From Gibbula magus (Eukaryota > Mollusca > Gastropoda > Trochida > Trochidae), in contig OW388292.1 in the NCBI GenBank assembly GCA_936450465.1, positions 11,365,756 through 11,429,755 of the forward strand: 64,000 bases of DNA, read 5' to 3'. The translations under genes were made by a program, and so were the position numbers. Below the pieces are notes generated by a model. The model saw only the letters and a program-made list of their open reading frames with translations. It did not search any database and was not told the DNA's origin. Within the stretch, counting starts at the first letter, position 1. Every line of letters starts with the position of its first letter. Shown here piece by piece: positions 21,353 through 28,817 of this stretch.

Positions 21353-22234
21353 ATGGGTAGGATTAAGAAAGATTGTCCAGTACCAGGTTGTAAAGCTCGA
21401 AATTTATCAAGGCTTCCTAACCATCTGTCGCAAGTTCATAAGCTGAATTCTGACAAGAAACCTTGGTTGAAGAAAATAAAGAAACAAGGTATGACAGACG
21501 TGAGACCAAATACACCCAAGGCAGCTATGACTTGGAGTCCTGAAGCTGTGATTGATCCTACTAAACCTTGGTGGGAGACGCAGAGTCTGACACCTTTTGA
21601 ACCCTGTTCTAGCATTTGTGTAGTTGGGCCCTCGGGAGCAGGCAAAACATTTTTTGTGTATAAATTATTGCAAAATATACAGGGTATGTATATAAAAGAC
21701 CCTCCAAAGAAGATTATGTATTGTTATGGTGTTTTCCAACCTCTTTTTGATGACATTGAACAAACTATTCCTAACATAGTGTTCCAACAGGGACTCCCAA
21801 CACAAGTTGAGATTGAAGAATTTACTTCTAATGGACAACATGGACTAATAATATTAGACGATATGATGAACCAGGTGATTGCTTCCAAAGATATGGAACT
21901 GTTATTTACACAAGGCTGTCATCATCGGAATCTGAGTGTGATATTTATTACACAGAACCTGTATGGCCAAGCTAAATCAGCTCGTACTATAGCTCTGAAT
22001 ACTTGGTATTTAGTTTTGTTTAAAAACGTGCGTGATGTCTCTCAGATAATGACTCTTGGAAGACAGTTATTTCCTGGACGTGCTGGTGTCTTAGTGGAAG
22101 CCTACACAGATGCTGTGAAAAAGCCTTATGGTTATATTGTGATTGATATGTCTCCACGAACTGATGATAAACTGAGACTGAAAACCAGAATTTTTCCAGG
22201 AGAAGTTCCTGTGGTGTATGAACCCAAGGTATAA
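21353..22234 (+). CDS. Packaging ATPase (FtsK/HerA, A32-like)
   Basis: 293 residues from ATG at 21353. The protein opens with a C2H2-like finger (CPVPGCKARN...LPNHLSQVH). The NTPase core follows: Walker A GPSGAGKT at residues 92-99, Walker B LIILDD with D169/D170, and FITQNL, a sensor-type strand seen in poxvirus A32-like ATPases. In Polintons and related viruses this enzyme drives genome packaging into the capsid. It lies between the minisatellite and the membrane-protein gene, whose TATA box overlaps this gene's stop. No defects seen. Confidence 0.93.
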   Translation: MGRIKKDCPVPGCKARNLSRLPNHLSQVHKLNSDKKPWLKKIKKQGMTDVRPNTPKAAMTWSPEAVIDPTKPWWETQSLTPFEPCSSICVVGPSGAGKTFFVYKLLQNIQGMYIKDPPKKIMYCYGVFQPLFDDIEQTIPNIVFQQGLPTQVEIEEFTSNGQHGLIILDDMMNQVIASKDMELLFTQGCHHRNLSVIFITQNLYGQAKSARTIALNTWYLVLFKNVRDVSQIMTLGRQLFPGRAGVLVEAYTDAVKKPYGYIVIDMSPRTDDKLRLKTRIFPGEVPVVYEPKV

Positions 22235-22237
22235 AAA
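22230..22237 (+). promoter_or_regulatory. TATA box overlapping the ATPase stop codon
   Basis: TATAAAAA at 22230-22237 overlaps the ATPase TAA (22232-22234). The next ATG is at 22273, 35 bases past the box, so transcription would start just ahead of the small membrane-protein gene. Confidence 0.65.
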
Positions 22238-22272
22238 CGTGTTTCACTTGATAGTTAATATCATATGTCAAC

Positions 22273-22518
22273 ATGAAAAGCAACAGTGAAGTTGATGACT
22301 GCCATGTGTCTCTGGATATTCAATCTCCCTATGTGGAAAGACCCTCTTCATTGAAACGGATTATCATTTTTCTATGGTGTATACTTGTTTTGATACTAAC
22401 TATTGGATATACTGTTTCTCTACTATTGAGTGGAAGGAGTGTATTGTTGAATGGTCCTTTACCCATAGATTATATTGTGAATGGTTTCAATTACAGTACC
22501 CATGACTCATTGGTATAA
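22273..22518 (+). CDS. Small single-pass membrane protein (Polinton)
   Basis: 81 residues. A polar N-terminus of about 27 residues is followed by a strongly hydrophobic segment at about 29-52 (RIIIFLWCILVLILTIGYTV) and a short C-terminal tail with an NYS glycosylation sequon. It is predicted to be an integral membrane protein. I do not recognise a family, but small TM proteins next to the ATPase are common in Polinton-like elements. It has its own TATA box upstream, and its stop codon overlaps the next gene's TATA box. Confidence 0.7.
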   Translation: MKSNSEVDDCHVSLDIQSPYVERPSSLKRIIIFLWCILVLILTIGYTVSLLLSGRSVLLNGPLPIDYIVNGFNYSTHDSLV

Positions 22519-22521
22519 ATA
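22514..22521 (+). promoter_or_regulatory. TATA box overlapping the stop codon of the small membrane-protein gene
   Basis: TATAAATA at 22514-22521 includes the upstream gene's TAA (22516-22518). It lies 28 bases before the ATG at 22550, leaving a near-leaderless transcript if initiation is about 25-30 bases downstream. Confidence 0.6.
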
Positions 22522-22549
22522 GTAGTGTGAGTACTGTCGCCTTGTCAGA

Positions 22550-22879
22550 ATGTCAAAGCCAATCAAGAAGCAACTATCGTTTCTGGAATCTTTGGAGACT
22601 CTTTCTCCAACACAAAGAAGACTTCTTCTAAAACATTTGACATCTGTTCAAGTCAAGACTATATGTGAAATAGTTACCAATCTACTACAGCCCCAGTTTC
22701 CTTTGCCAAAAACATATGAGGCACAACTCAAGAGACATAAACACTTCTTAAGACAATTATCCAATCTTAAACTAAATTTGAGTAAGAAAAGAGAACTCAT
22801 TCAAAAGAAAGGTTCTGTACTATTGCTTATTGTGAAAGCAACAATACCTTTCTTGAAGAAACATTATGCAGCATCTTAA
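22550..22879 (+). CDS. Small basic helical protein (Polinton, function unknown)
   Basis: 109 residues, lysine-rich and predicted helical. It contains LSPTQRRLLLKHL and then a K/R-rich segment (KRHKHFLRQLSNLKLNLSKK) ending in a hydrophobic helix (SVLLLIVKATIPFLKKHY). A protein of this layout, with a QRR-LL motif, a basic helix and a hydrophobic tail, recurs in Polintons and adintoviruses as I recall, often directly before the next gene type. A core or membrane-active virion peptide, as in adenovirus-like systems, is possible but unproven. Its 3' end overlaps the next gene by 14 bases. Confidence 0.7.
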   Translation: MSKPIKKQLSFLESLETLSPTQRRLLLKHLTSVQVKTICEIVTNLLQPQFPLPKTYEAQLKRHKHFLRQLSNLKLNLSKKRELIQKKGSVLLLIVKATIPFLKKHYAAS

Positions 22880-23468
22880 GAAGACTGTATTGATTCCAAT
22901 GGATAAATATGAACGTCTCATTCGTGGAAGTGGTCATGTGAAACAACATGACACTCCATTAGAATCAGGATATGAAGCTGACACTGAAGAAGAAGAGGAT
23001 TCCTTGAATATAGACTTGATACTTACTGCTTTGCCTAAACCTTATCGCCAGAGGGGACAGGCGTTGTTACAGTTTATACTTGATGACCCTGAACATAGAC
23101 TGTCATGGAATCGAAAAGGGAATCTCCTTAGTCAAGGCAAAGTCATACCTGGTAGTCACATTGCGGATTTACTAAAAGACTCACAATATCTTTATAAACG
23201 AATGCAGCCCAAAGGAATGACTGAATTTTATCAGGCTTTGAAAGAGATGAATGTACCACAAGGACTTATTGGAAATAGACAGAGATGGGAAATTGAAATG
23301 AACAATGAAATCACAATCCCTCCTAGGGTAAGGGACAGTACATCTCATTCGACTGTCAGAAATAAATTACCCTTGCTAAGTGAAAACTTGAAGACATCAA
23401 GAAGACCTCCTGGTATTCCTGAGAGAAAGGTGAAGTCAAAGAAGACTTACAAATGGATAACTTTGTAA
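22866..23468 (+). CDS. Polinton minor virion-type protein, 200 aa (function unknown)
   Basis: It starts with ATG at 22866 inside the last codons of the previous gene, in another frame. The N-terminus (VLIPMDKYERLI) is followed by an acidic patch (EADTEEEEDS). A central conserved-looking block then has the pattern LPKPYRQRGQALLQF ... LSWNRKGNL...GKVIPGSHIADLL, and a basic Ser/Arg-rich tail ends the protein. The VPxDKYxRL start and the W-x-G-x-G-K-x-x-P-G-S-N/H core recur, to my recollection, in Polinton/adintovirus proteins of unassigned role. It is the last plus-strand gene before the convergent 3' region. Confidence 0.7.
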   Translation: MQHLKKTVLIPMDKYERLIRGSGHVKQHDTPLESGYEADTEEEEDSLNIDLILTALPKPYRQRGQALLQFILDDPEHRLSWNRKGNLLSQGKVIPGSHIADLLKDSQYLYKRMQPKGMTEFYQALKEMNVPQGLIGNRQRWEIEMNNEITIPPRVRDSTSHSTVRNKLPLLSENLKTSRRPPGIPERKVKSKKTYKWITL

Positions 23469-23548
23469 CATTAATGCTATTTTCTTATTGTAAAGTAGAC
23501 TAGAGGAGTGTTCCTTGGCCTTTAGTACTACTCAAATGAAACGGAACA

Positions 23549-23554
23549 AATAAA
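23549..23554 (+). terminator. Poly(A) signal for the plus-strand Polinton genes
   Basis: AATAAA, about 80 bases after the stop of the last plus-strand gene, with a T-rich tract (23576-23590) downstream. Confidence 0.55.
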
Positions 23555-23686
23555 ATGTTTAAAGTTGTATACTCTTGTTTTTTTTTCTTTCTTATCTGTA
23601 AATAAATAACACAGTGCTATACCTCCCAACCGTCCTTCTCCGATAGGGGACTTTTGTGGGCTAGCGAATTTAAGGTTGAGGTTGAT

Positions 23687-23692
23687 TTTATT
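23687..23692 (-). terminator. Poly(A) signal for the minus-strand Polinton genes
   Basis: AATAAA on the minus strand, 63 bases past the stop of the protease gene. With the plus-strand signal it defines a short convergent 3' region of about 285 bp. Confidence 0.5.
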
Positions 23693-23754
23693 GGTATAAT
23701 ACAATAATGCCATGGTATATGGCCAATCAGAATAAAATATGGACATTAAACAGG

Positions 23755-24237
23755 TTACATAAAATCCCTGAAGGGGTAAAACATAACTCGAAACATTTTT
23801 TTAGCAAATTTATACATATACAAATCATTTAAAAGTCTGTTTGAAGTAAACTTTGATTGTATCTGGTTTAAATTCAATCCTTTGGATTTCATCAAAATAT
23901 AATACAAAGCATAGACTCCACAAGTATTACTCCTGACACTTTGAAGTACTTTAGTATTCCAAACAAAATGTAATGTATTTCTCTGGAGAAAGTTTGTAAA
24001 TGTTCTTCTGTAATATCCAGGATGTTCTCCAAAGCTGTCAAAAAATTCTCCGTGATGAGGGTCTTGTAACCAAATAGCCACCCAATGTTTACCTTGGTCA
24101 CTGGAATCTTGCGTATTGACAATGAATCCTTGGGGGTAGTGTGACACTATACTAGGTAACTGATCAGCACCAATAACTCTTACATGTTCAGTTTTAGAAT
24201 TAGCCCTTAGAATACATCGTAGTTGTATAGAGTTCAT
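23755..24237 (-). CDS. Adenain-like cysteine protease (virion maturation protease)
   Basis: 160 residues. The active-site pattern of the adenovirus-protease (C5/ULP-like) fold is present: H51 in GKHWVAIW, D67 in EFFDSFGEHPG, Q99 in VLQSVRSNTCG, and the nucleophile C106 in TCGVYALYYIL. In Polintons this enzyme is expected to process capsid or core proteins. Its ATG overlaps the stop codon of the major capsid gene in an ATGA arrangement, so it may be expressed from the same transcript by termination-reinitiation. Confidence 0.93.
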   Translation of the reverse strand: MNSIQLRCILRANSKTEHVRVIGADQLPSIVSHYPQGFIVNTQDSSDQGKHWVAIWLQDPHHGEFFDSFGEHPGYYRRTFTNFLQRNTLHFVWNTKVLQSVRSNTCGVYALYYILMKSKGLNLNQIQSKFTSNRLLNDLYMYKFAKKMFRVMFYPFRDFM

Positions 24238-25523
24238 GGTGATGTGTACACAACATTTCTTGCTTCATCCACTTCAATCATAAGATTATCCTCTGAGTAG
24301 ACAAGACAGTTCACTGTCTCTGGAAGAGCTTGACTGAATTGAAGTTGAAGACGAATGTTTCCCCTTTTTATAAGATCCAGGTAGTCTTCCTTCATCTCAC
24401 ATGGTTCCAAAGTAAATTGATACAATGCATAGCCTCCCTTGAAATCCTCTCTATCCATATCCACACCTACAGTTCCTCGTCCCTCAAAGAGCCTGGTGTA
24501 GGCGTCCATATATAATGAATTGGAAAGAGTAAGAGGTTGTCCGGGTAAGGATTCTCCATTCACATATAGTCCAATTGAACTCAAATTGTACATAGTGAAA
24601 TTGAAAGGATTTTTGGTGTAATTTCCGTTTAAGGCTGTTGCTGACACTAGTGTTACCACGATCCTATTAGGGACCTTGTTTTGAAATAATTGGTCCACTG
24701 TATAGTTCAGTTGCCCTTTAGCTAGAGACACAATCTTCACATCTCTTTTCGTAAAGGGGTATTTGGCTGTTCCATGAGCAAGGGCTCTGGCATGACTTGT
24801 GATTATAGATGTCTGAGGACGAATCTTGCATATCTTGAGATAGATATCTTCTATCTTTACCTTATAGTTAGGAGCAGTTTCGTTTGACATCAAACAGAAA
24901 GAAGGGGAACTACGAAACATTCTGATCTGTAGGTTCACACCATTCAGCAAATAACGATTGGTATCCATAAAATCTTCATAGAGTGGCCCTACTAAGTCCA
25001 CAGATTTGCTTTGTTTGGTTAGTTTACTTCGTTCAAATAACCCTCTGTTATCTCCATTGGGAGTTTTTACATCCATGTGTCCTCTTGTATCTTTATAATG
25101 CAGTTGTGAATGCAACGTAGTATCATTGGTCCCATCTAAGAGCACTTTGATATAACTTTTGTAAGGATACAGATTTGTAGAGCTGGTAATCAATTTACCA
25201 TTCAAGGATAAATCCATCTGTGAAAAAAGACTCTGAAGCCATAAATTCACAGGCCCTGTCTCTTCAATATCAGTCAGGGCAGTGTCATCCGCTTTGAGAA
25301 TTTTAGCTTGAACATGGAGACGACTTTGTTTCATATCTATGTAGTCTATACCTTGACCAGATATATTGAACTCTATTGGACTCGAGTCTGATGTGATCTG
25401 AGAGGTAGGTCTGAAAATTACATAATAGAATTTCTCCACTGCAGCACATGTTGCAGGGTCTTTGAAAAGATCCAGTTCTTTTGTTTCTGCTTCTATAAAC
25501 TGTGTTGTGGTATAGGAGGCCAT
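24234..25523 (-). CDS. Major capsid protein, double jelly-roll
   Basis: 429 residues from ATG at 25523. It resembles the Polinton/adintovirus hexon-like protein that databases commonly list as F54H12.2-like. Features I recognise include the N-terminal FYYVIFRPTS...PIEFNISG strand region, LWLQSLFSQMDLSLNGK near residues 90-107, NLYPYKSYI, a central RYLLNGVNLQIRMFR segment, and the C-terminal EDFKGGYALYQFTLEP and GNIRLQLQFSQALPE blocks. The last two are typical of the second jelly roll. It would form the trimeric capsomer. It is flanked by the basic protein gene (9 bases upstream) and the protease (4-base overlap). No disruption seen. Confidence 0.92.
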   Translation of the reverse strand: MASYTTTQFIEAETKELDLFKDPATCAAVEKFYYVIFRPTSQITSDSSPIEFNISGQGIDYIDMKQSRLHVQAKILKADDTALTDIEETGPVNLWLQSLFSQMDLSLNGKLITSSTNLYPYKSYIKVLLDGTNDTTLHSQLHYKDTRGHMDVKTPNGDNRGLFERSKLTKQSKSVDLVGPLYEDFMDTNRYLLNGVNLQIRMFRSSPSFCLMSNETAPNYKVKIEDIYLKICKIRPQTSIITSHARALAHGTAKYPFTKRDVKIVSLAKGQLNYTVDQLFQNKVPNRIVVTLVSATALNGNYTKNPFNFTMYNLSSIGLYVNGESLPGQPLTLSNSLYMDAYTRLFEGRGTVGVDMDREDFKGGYALYQFTLEPCEMKEDYLDLIKRGNIRLQLQFSQALPETVNCLVYSEDNLMIEVDEARNVVYTSP

Positions 25524-25532
25524 TATTTCTGT

Positions 25533-25955
25533 CTATTCTTTCCAACGGTCTGACTTTCCCTGTTTTGGAAGAGACTTCTTCTTTTTGTGTGATGTGTTTT
25601 CTTTAACTTTCTTGTCAGGAATGACACACACTTTCTGTGCTCTCCTTTTTATAGCCCTTTCACGTTTCTCTTGAGCTTCTGCTTGCTCCACGACTTGTTG
25701 TGTAGGGGAGACAAAGTTAATTTTGGGTTGCTCAGAATAAGGCATGGCCAGTGCCTGTTCTTTTCGTTTCCTTTCTTCCAAAATTTTAGGCCATTCTGGA
25801 TCATAAAGCTCCAGTGTTCTGTCAACAGACATGATGCCCTGTCGTTCCCCATTTCTCATGACAAAGTCATAGGGTTTCAATTTACCCTGGACTTGTAACA
25901 TATAATAGCGAGTCCATTTCTCTGTGTCTGGCACAAATAATTTATACTGACTCAT
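25533..25955 (-). CDS. Basic Lys-rich protein upstream of the major capsid gene
   Basis: 140 residues from the ATG at 25955; the frame extends upstream only to non-ATG codons. The N-terminus (MSQYKLFVPDTEKWTRYYML) is followed by a charged helical region with K/E/R and a very basic tail (KKVKENTSHKKKKSLPKQGK), which suggests nucleic acid binding or a core-protein role. It sits 9 bases before the major capsid gene and 55 bases downstream of a strong TATA box, so it probably heads the transcript carrying capsid and protease. The family is not recognised with certainty. Confidence 0.7.
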   Translation of the reverse strand: MSQYKLFVPDTEKWTRYYMLQVQGKLKPYDFVMRNGERQGIMSVDRTLELYDPEWPKILEERKRKEQALAMPYSEQPKINFVSPTQQVVEQAEAQEKRERAIKRRAQKVCVIPDKKVKENTSHKKKKSLPKQGKSDRWKE

Positions 25956-26010
25956 GGTGATGCGTCCTTCCTGAGTGTTCTGAAGCAAATGGGTTAAGCT
26001 TTATGTTGAT

Positions 26011-26020
26011 CTTTTATATA
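26011..26020 (-). promoter_or_regulatory. TATA box of the capsid/protease cluster
   Basis: TATATAAAAG on the minus strand, 55 bases before the ATG at 25955 and 7 bases past the stop of the preceding gene. It would drive the basic protein, major capsid and protease genes as one cluster. Confidence 0.65.
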
Positions 26021-26027
26021 GTTCTGA

Positions 26028-26402
26028 CTAACCCGTAGCTCTGGCCCACACATTTGCCATGATCAAAGCTTCTTGTCTCACTTCATCCATATATTTCAAA
26101 ATGAATACTATCAATGGTGTATTTTCAATTAAAAGTCGTTTTCGCACCTCATCTATGGTGACAGGGTCTGCCAAACGTGTTAGTATAGACAGATAGTTAT
26201 TATTAGGATTGGGTTGAAGATATCTTCTTCTTTCAATTGGTGTTACAACAATTCTGCCATCTAATAATCGTCGAATAATGGAGATCAAGGCTAACATCTG
26301 TTCACCATTCATATCACTCAATTCGTGTATGGTATATTCATAGTCATGAAACAGAATTAGACTCTGCAGAAAATCATAATGTCTCAATATATAACGTGCC
26401 AT
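26028..26402 (-). CDS. Small helical Polinton protein, 124 aa (function unknown)
   Basis: Predicted mostly helical. It contains LSDMNGEQMLALISIIRRLL and RRRYLQPNPNNNYLSILTRL, ending with a long amphipathic helix. It follows the minor capsid gene with a single base between stop and start (TAA-C-ATG), implying co-expression. The ATG is at 26402. I recall similarly sized helical proteins beside the minor capsid gene in other Polintons, but cannot name a function. Confidence 0.65.
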   Translation of the reverse strand: MARYILRHYDFLQSLILFHDYEYTIHELSDMNGEQMLALISIIRRLLDGRIVVTPIERRRYLQPNPNNNYLSILTRLADPVTIDEVRKRLLIENTPLIVFILKYMDEVRQEALIMANVWARATG

Positions 26403-26403
26403 G

Positions 26404-26826
26404 TTAGAACCATTTAGAACGTGGTTTCAAGTGAAGAGTCACTGTGACTGTGCCAGTTAAAAATGTAGCTGGTTGACCTTCTTCGTCAGTAATGTTGATA
26501 TCAATGCTGGTGAGATCACGTACTTTGATGGGTACATATTGATATCTATTGAAAGTAAAGGATTTTCCATTGTTTAAACATAATCGTCTGAGTAAAGGCT
26601 CTTGATTTTCACCCACATAGGTTGAATCACAGATAGAAGAATGTACATATATTTCTTTGAACTTTGAACTTCTCCTGACATTGTTAATACTAATTTCGGT
26701 TAGAGCAATCATCCAAGAATGTTCAAAATGTAGTAGTTCATTCAATTGAACTCTAAAGCAATATGTCTTGTTGTCAGGGTATCTATCTTTACTGTCACTA
26801 CTTCTTAAAATAATGTATTTTTCCAT
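26404..26826 (-). CDS. Minor capsid protein (penton), single jelly-roll
   Basis: 140 residues from the ATG at 26826; the frame extends two codons upstream but only to a GTG. It carries the pattern of Polinton/adintovirus penton proteins: an N-terminal strand (YIILRSSDSKDRYPDNKTY), a hydrophobic W-containing strand followed by ALTEISINN, and the C-terminal signature TSIDINITDEEGQPATFLTG with VTVTLHLKPR. It would occupy capsid vertices. It starts 2 bases after the stop of the upstream membrane-protein gene and is followed after 1 base by the helical protein. Confidence 0.88.
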   Translation of the reverse strand: MEKYIILRSSDSKDRYPDNKTYCFRVQLNELLHFEHSWMIALTEISINNVRRSSKFKEIYVHSSICDSTYVGENQEPLLRRLCLNNGKSFTFNRYQYVPIKVRDLTSIDINITDEEGQPATFLTGTVTVTLHLKPRSKWF

Positions 26827-26828
26827 TA

Positions 26829-27077
26829 TCACTTTTGAGATTTGATTTTAGGATTGGGAAGTAAATAGCCAAGACTACTACTCAATAATGCTGTCCATAA
26901 ATTTGAATTCCCTTTGTCCAAAGACAAGTTCACTATACAAGTAATGACCACAATATAAATAATGATGATTTGAGAGAAAAATACTGTTTCGTTTTTGACC
27001 ACTTTTCTTCCAAGTAAACTCCAGGATTCATTCGATCTACTGCGTGAAAGAGGTTGTGTCTCAATGGGATCTTCCAT
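26829..27077 (-). CDS. Small membrane protein upstream of the penton gene
   Basis: 82 residues. A Ser/Arg-rich N-terminus is followed by a transmembrane segment at about residues 33-54 (FFSQIIIIYIVVITCIVNLS) and a C-terminal part ending LLSSSLGYLLPNPK. The GYLLPNPK ending is one I associate with Polinton-family small membrane proteins. The ATG at 27077 is 30 bases from a TATA box that overlaps the integrase stop codon, so the leader would be very short. Confidence 0.75.
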   Translation of the reverse strand: MEDPIETQPLSRSRSNESWSLLGRKVVKNETVFFSQIIIIYIVVITCIVNLSLDKGNSNLWTALLSSSLGYLLPNPKIKSQK

Positions 27078-27107
27078 CCTTATGACTCTGAGTTATGAGC
27101 ATATCCT

Positions 27108-27115
27108 CTTTTATA
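27108..27115 (-). promoter_or_regulatory. TATA box overlapping the integrase stop codon
   Basis: TATAAAAG on the minus strand spans the integrase TAA (27113-27111) and lies 30 bases before the ATG at 27077. It is the third case in this element of a TATA box overlapping an upstream stop. Confidence 0.65.
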
Positions 27116-28232
27116 GGGTCTGATACTCTTTCATGTCTTTCTCAAGAATCCATGAATTGTATTTCTTCGGCCAATGTAACCATTTCACCAATACTTCTTT
27201 TTGTTTATTCCGGGTTCTCTTTTTAACAATATCTTGAATTCTGTAATCTTGATCTGGATTCTCTGTCACGAATTGCAATTCAGCAGCATAAAATGAACCT
27301 TCAATAGGATCACCTCCCCAATCTTTCAGTTTGTACAAATCATTGTCTTGAGACCAATAGCGTCGGGTAATGGTAAATATTTCACCACTCCATTTTTCCT
27401 GATATTCTCTATCGAATATTCCTTTCAAATGACTTATTCGAACTGTATCTCCAACTTTGAATGTGAATTTTCTTTTTGCATTCTTCCTGGGTGGTTTCTG
27501 TTGCTTGGTTTTGATCAAATACTGTGATAACCTCACTTCTCCTTCATTTTGCCTATTAACACTACCAGGAGCTTGTCCCAGCATACGATGAATTGAACTG
27601 TTATAACTTTTCACAATTTTAGATATGATATCAGTGTATCTGTATGTAACGTTTTTCAGCATATATCGATACAAACGCATTTTAAGAGTTTTTATCACTC
27701 TCTCAGCAAATGGAGATTTCGTCTCATTGAGTGTAAACAGCTGTGTTACCTTGTGTTTTTTTAAAAAAGCTTTGACCCATTGATTCTTAAATTCTGAACC
27801 CATATCAGATTGAAAGATAACAGGGCGACGCACTTGTGTTTCCCACAATTTTGTCAAGGCTTTCACTACTTCTTGACCTTTTGTTGACTGTAGTGTACAG
27901 ATCCAAAGATAGCGGGAAAATAAATCAATGATAACCAGTACATATTTTACACCATTATTATATTTAGCTAATGAAACCATATTCATCAAATCGGCTTGCC
28001 AGTGACTATCTATACCTTCCACAACATATGTATTTCTTGGAAACTTTCGTCTCACTTGATGTGTCATTGTGTATGTTTCCTGACCTTTCAGCCATTTCTT
28101 GATTCGATGTAAACCGATCTTAAGCCGACCATTAGCTTTCACAGCTTCGTATAACTTCTTGGGTCCGGCATAACTACCAGCATGTTTTGGATCATAATAA
28201 ATCTTGCTCAAGTACTCTTCCCAAGCTGTCAT
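27111..28232 (-). CDS. int: Retroviral-type integrase (RVE) with C-terminal chromodomain
   Basis: 373 residues from the ATG at 28232. I prefer it to the upstream ATG at 28313 because a TATA box lies 34 bases before it, the protein then starts MTAWEEYLSKIYYDPKHAGS as in other Polinton integrases, and the 27 extra residues look non-coding. The catalytic triad is D81 (HWQADLMNM), D143 (FQSDMGSEF) and E177 (FAERVIKTLK), with 33 residues between the last two. A chromodomain occupies the last 50 or so residues (YRIQDIVKKR...VLVKWLHWPKKYNSWILE), probably for chromatin targeting. The integrase inserts the linear element, making the 6-bp duplication seen here. Confidence 0.93.
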   Translation of the reverse strand: MTAWEEYLSKIYYDPKHAGSYAGPKKLYEAVKANGRLKIGLHRIKKWLKGQETYTMTHQVRRKFPRNTYVVEGIDSHWQADLMNMVSLAKYNNGVKYVLVIIDLFSRYLWICTLQSTKGQEVVKALTKLWETQVRRPVIFQSDMGSEFKNQWVKAFLKKHKVTQLFTLNETKSPFAERVIKTLKMRLYRYMLKNVTYRYTDIISKIVKSYNSSIHRMLGQAPGSVNRQNEGEVRLSQYLIKTKQQKPPRKNAKRKFTFKVGDTVRISHLKGIFDREYQEKWSGEIFTITRRYWSQDNDLYKLKDWGGDPIEGSFYAAELQFVTENPDQDYRIQDIVKKRTRNKQKEVLVKWLHWPKKYNSWILEKDMKEYQTL

Positions 28233-28266
28233 GATGAGTAAATGATCCCATCCTATATCATTCACT

Positions 28267-28277
28267 CTATTTATATA
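28267..28277 (-). promoter_or_regulatory. TATA box of the integrase gene
   Basis: TATATAAATAG on the minus strand, 34 bases upstream of the preferred ATG at 28232. Just upstream is TTCTTTTTTGTAG, which also fits a 3' splice site ending at 28279, so a spliced alternative cannot be excluded. Confidence 0.6.
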
Positions 28278-28347
28278 TCTACAAAAAAGAAGACCAAAAC
28301 AAGAAAAATACATACAATATGTTTATTACAATATCATGATATACCAA

Positions 28348-28701
28348 TCACACTGTTGAACCAAGGTAACATGTTTTGCCAGTAGTATCACTCTTTTGGT
28401 TTAGTTGTCCTACCATTCTAAGATAGTGACAATCAGGGGACCTTTTCCCGTGTTCTACCCAGGGATCATCCGTAGACATCCATCCCTTAAGACGAATATT
28501 ACATTCGAAACATACACACAAGTCTCCTCTGTTCTGGTAAACAAGTCCTGCATGAGCCATATCTTCAGCACTCTGCTTCATTTGAATTGGCCAGTTCTTA
28601 AATGAATCTAGTCTTTCCACAAACAAACTCCAGTCACATTTAGGTTGCAATGCACAGCAATCAGTAAAAAAAGTCTCATCAGGACATCCACACACATCCA
28701 T
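28348..28701 (-). CDS. BIR-domain protein 1 (IAP-like, BIR only)
   Basis: 117 residues with one baculovirus IAP repeat at about residues 27-97. The start is RLDSFKNWPIQMKQSAEDMA, then GLVYQNRGDLCVCFECN, and the zinc ligands C64, C67, H84 and C91 follow the exact CX2CX16HX6C spacing. There is no RING, CARD or second BIR. A short Cys-rich N-terminus (CGC, CC) is unusual. BIR proteins bind caspases or IAP antagonists and viral ones block apoptosis, so an anti-death role during replication is an inference. It lies directly upstream of the integrase and downstream of a close paralogue, BIR-2. Confidence 0.88.
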   Translation of the reverse strand: MDVCGCPDETFFTDCCALQPKCDWSLFVERLDSFKNWPIQMKQSAEDMAHAGLVYQNRGDLCVCFECNIRLKGWMSTDDPWVEHGKRSPDCHYLRMVGQLNQKSDTTGKTCYLGSTV

Positions 28702-28715
28702 AGTATCAGAGCGAC

Positions 28716-28737
28716 TAAAAACACGTCTGTACAGTTC
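28716..28737 (-). promoter_or_regulatory. Conserved 22-bp upstream element of the BIR genes (copy 1)
   Basis: GAACTGTACAGACGTGTTTTTA on the minus strand begins 15 bases before the BIR-1 ATG. A copy with two changes lies at 29169-29190 in front of BIR-2. The match shows that the duplicated unit includes upstream sequence. A regulatory role is inferred only from this conservation. Confidence 0.45.
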
Positions 28738-28817
28738 TGAGTCTAATGAAAGAATAACCTCCTACGGTCAGGATTACACCAAAAAAAAAAAAAAATACCA
28801 GTTCATGTACAATAAGT
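28738..28817. other. BIR-2/BIR-1 intergenic spacer
   Basis: Contains an A-run (about 28779-28793; T-run on the coding strand). No other feature seen. Confidence 0.4.

Noticed and set aside
28233..28313. N-terminal 27-residue extension of the integrase from ATG at 28313
   Set aside because: The sequence is pyrimidine-rich and intron-like on the coding strand and contains the TATA box. Family integrases begin at the ATG-proximal TAWEEYL region.
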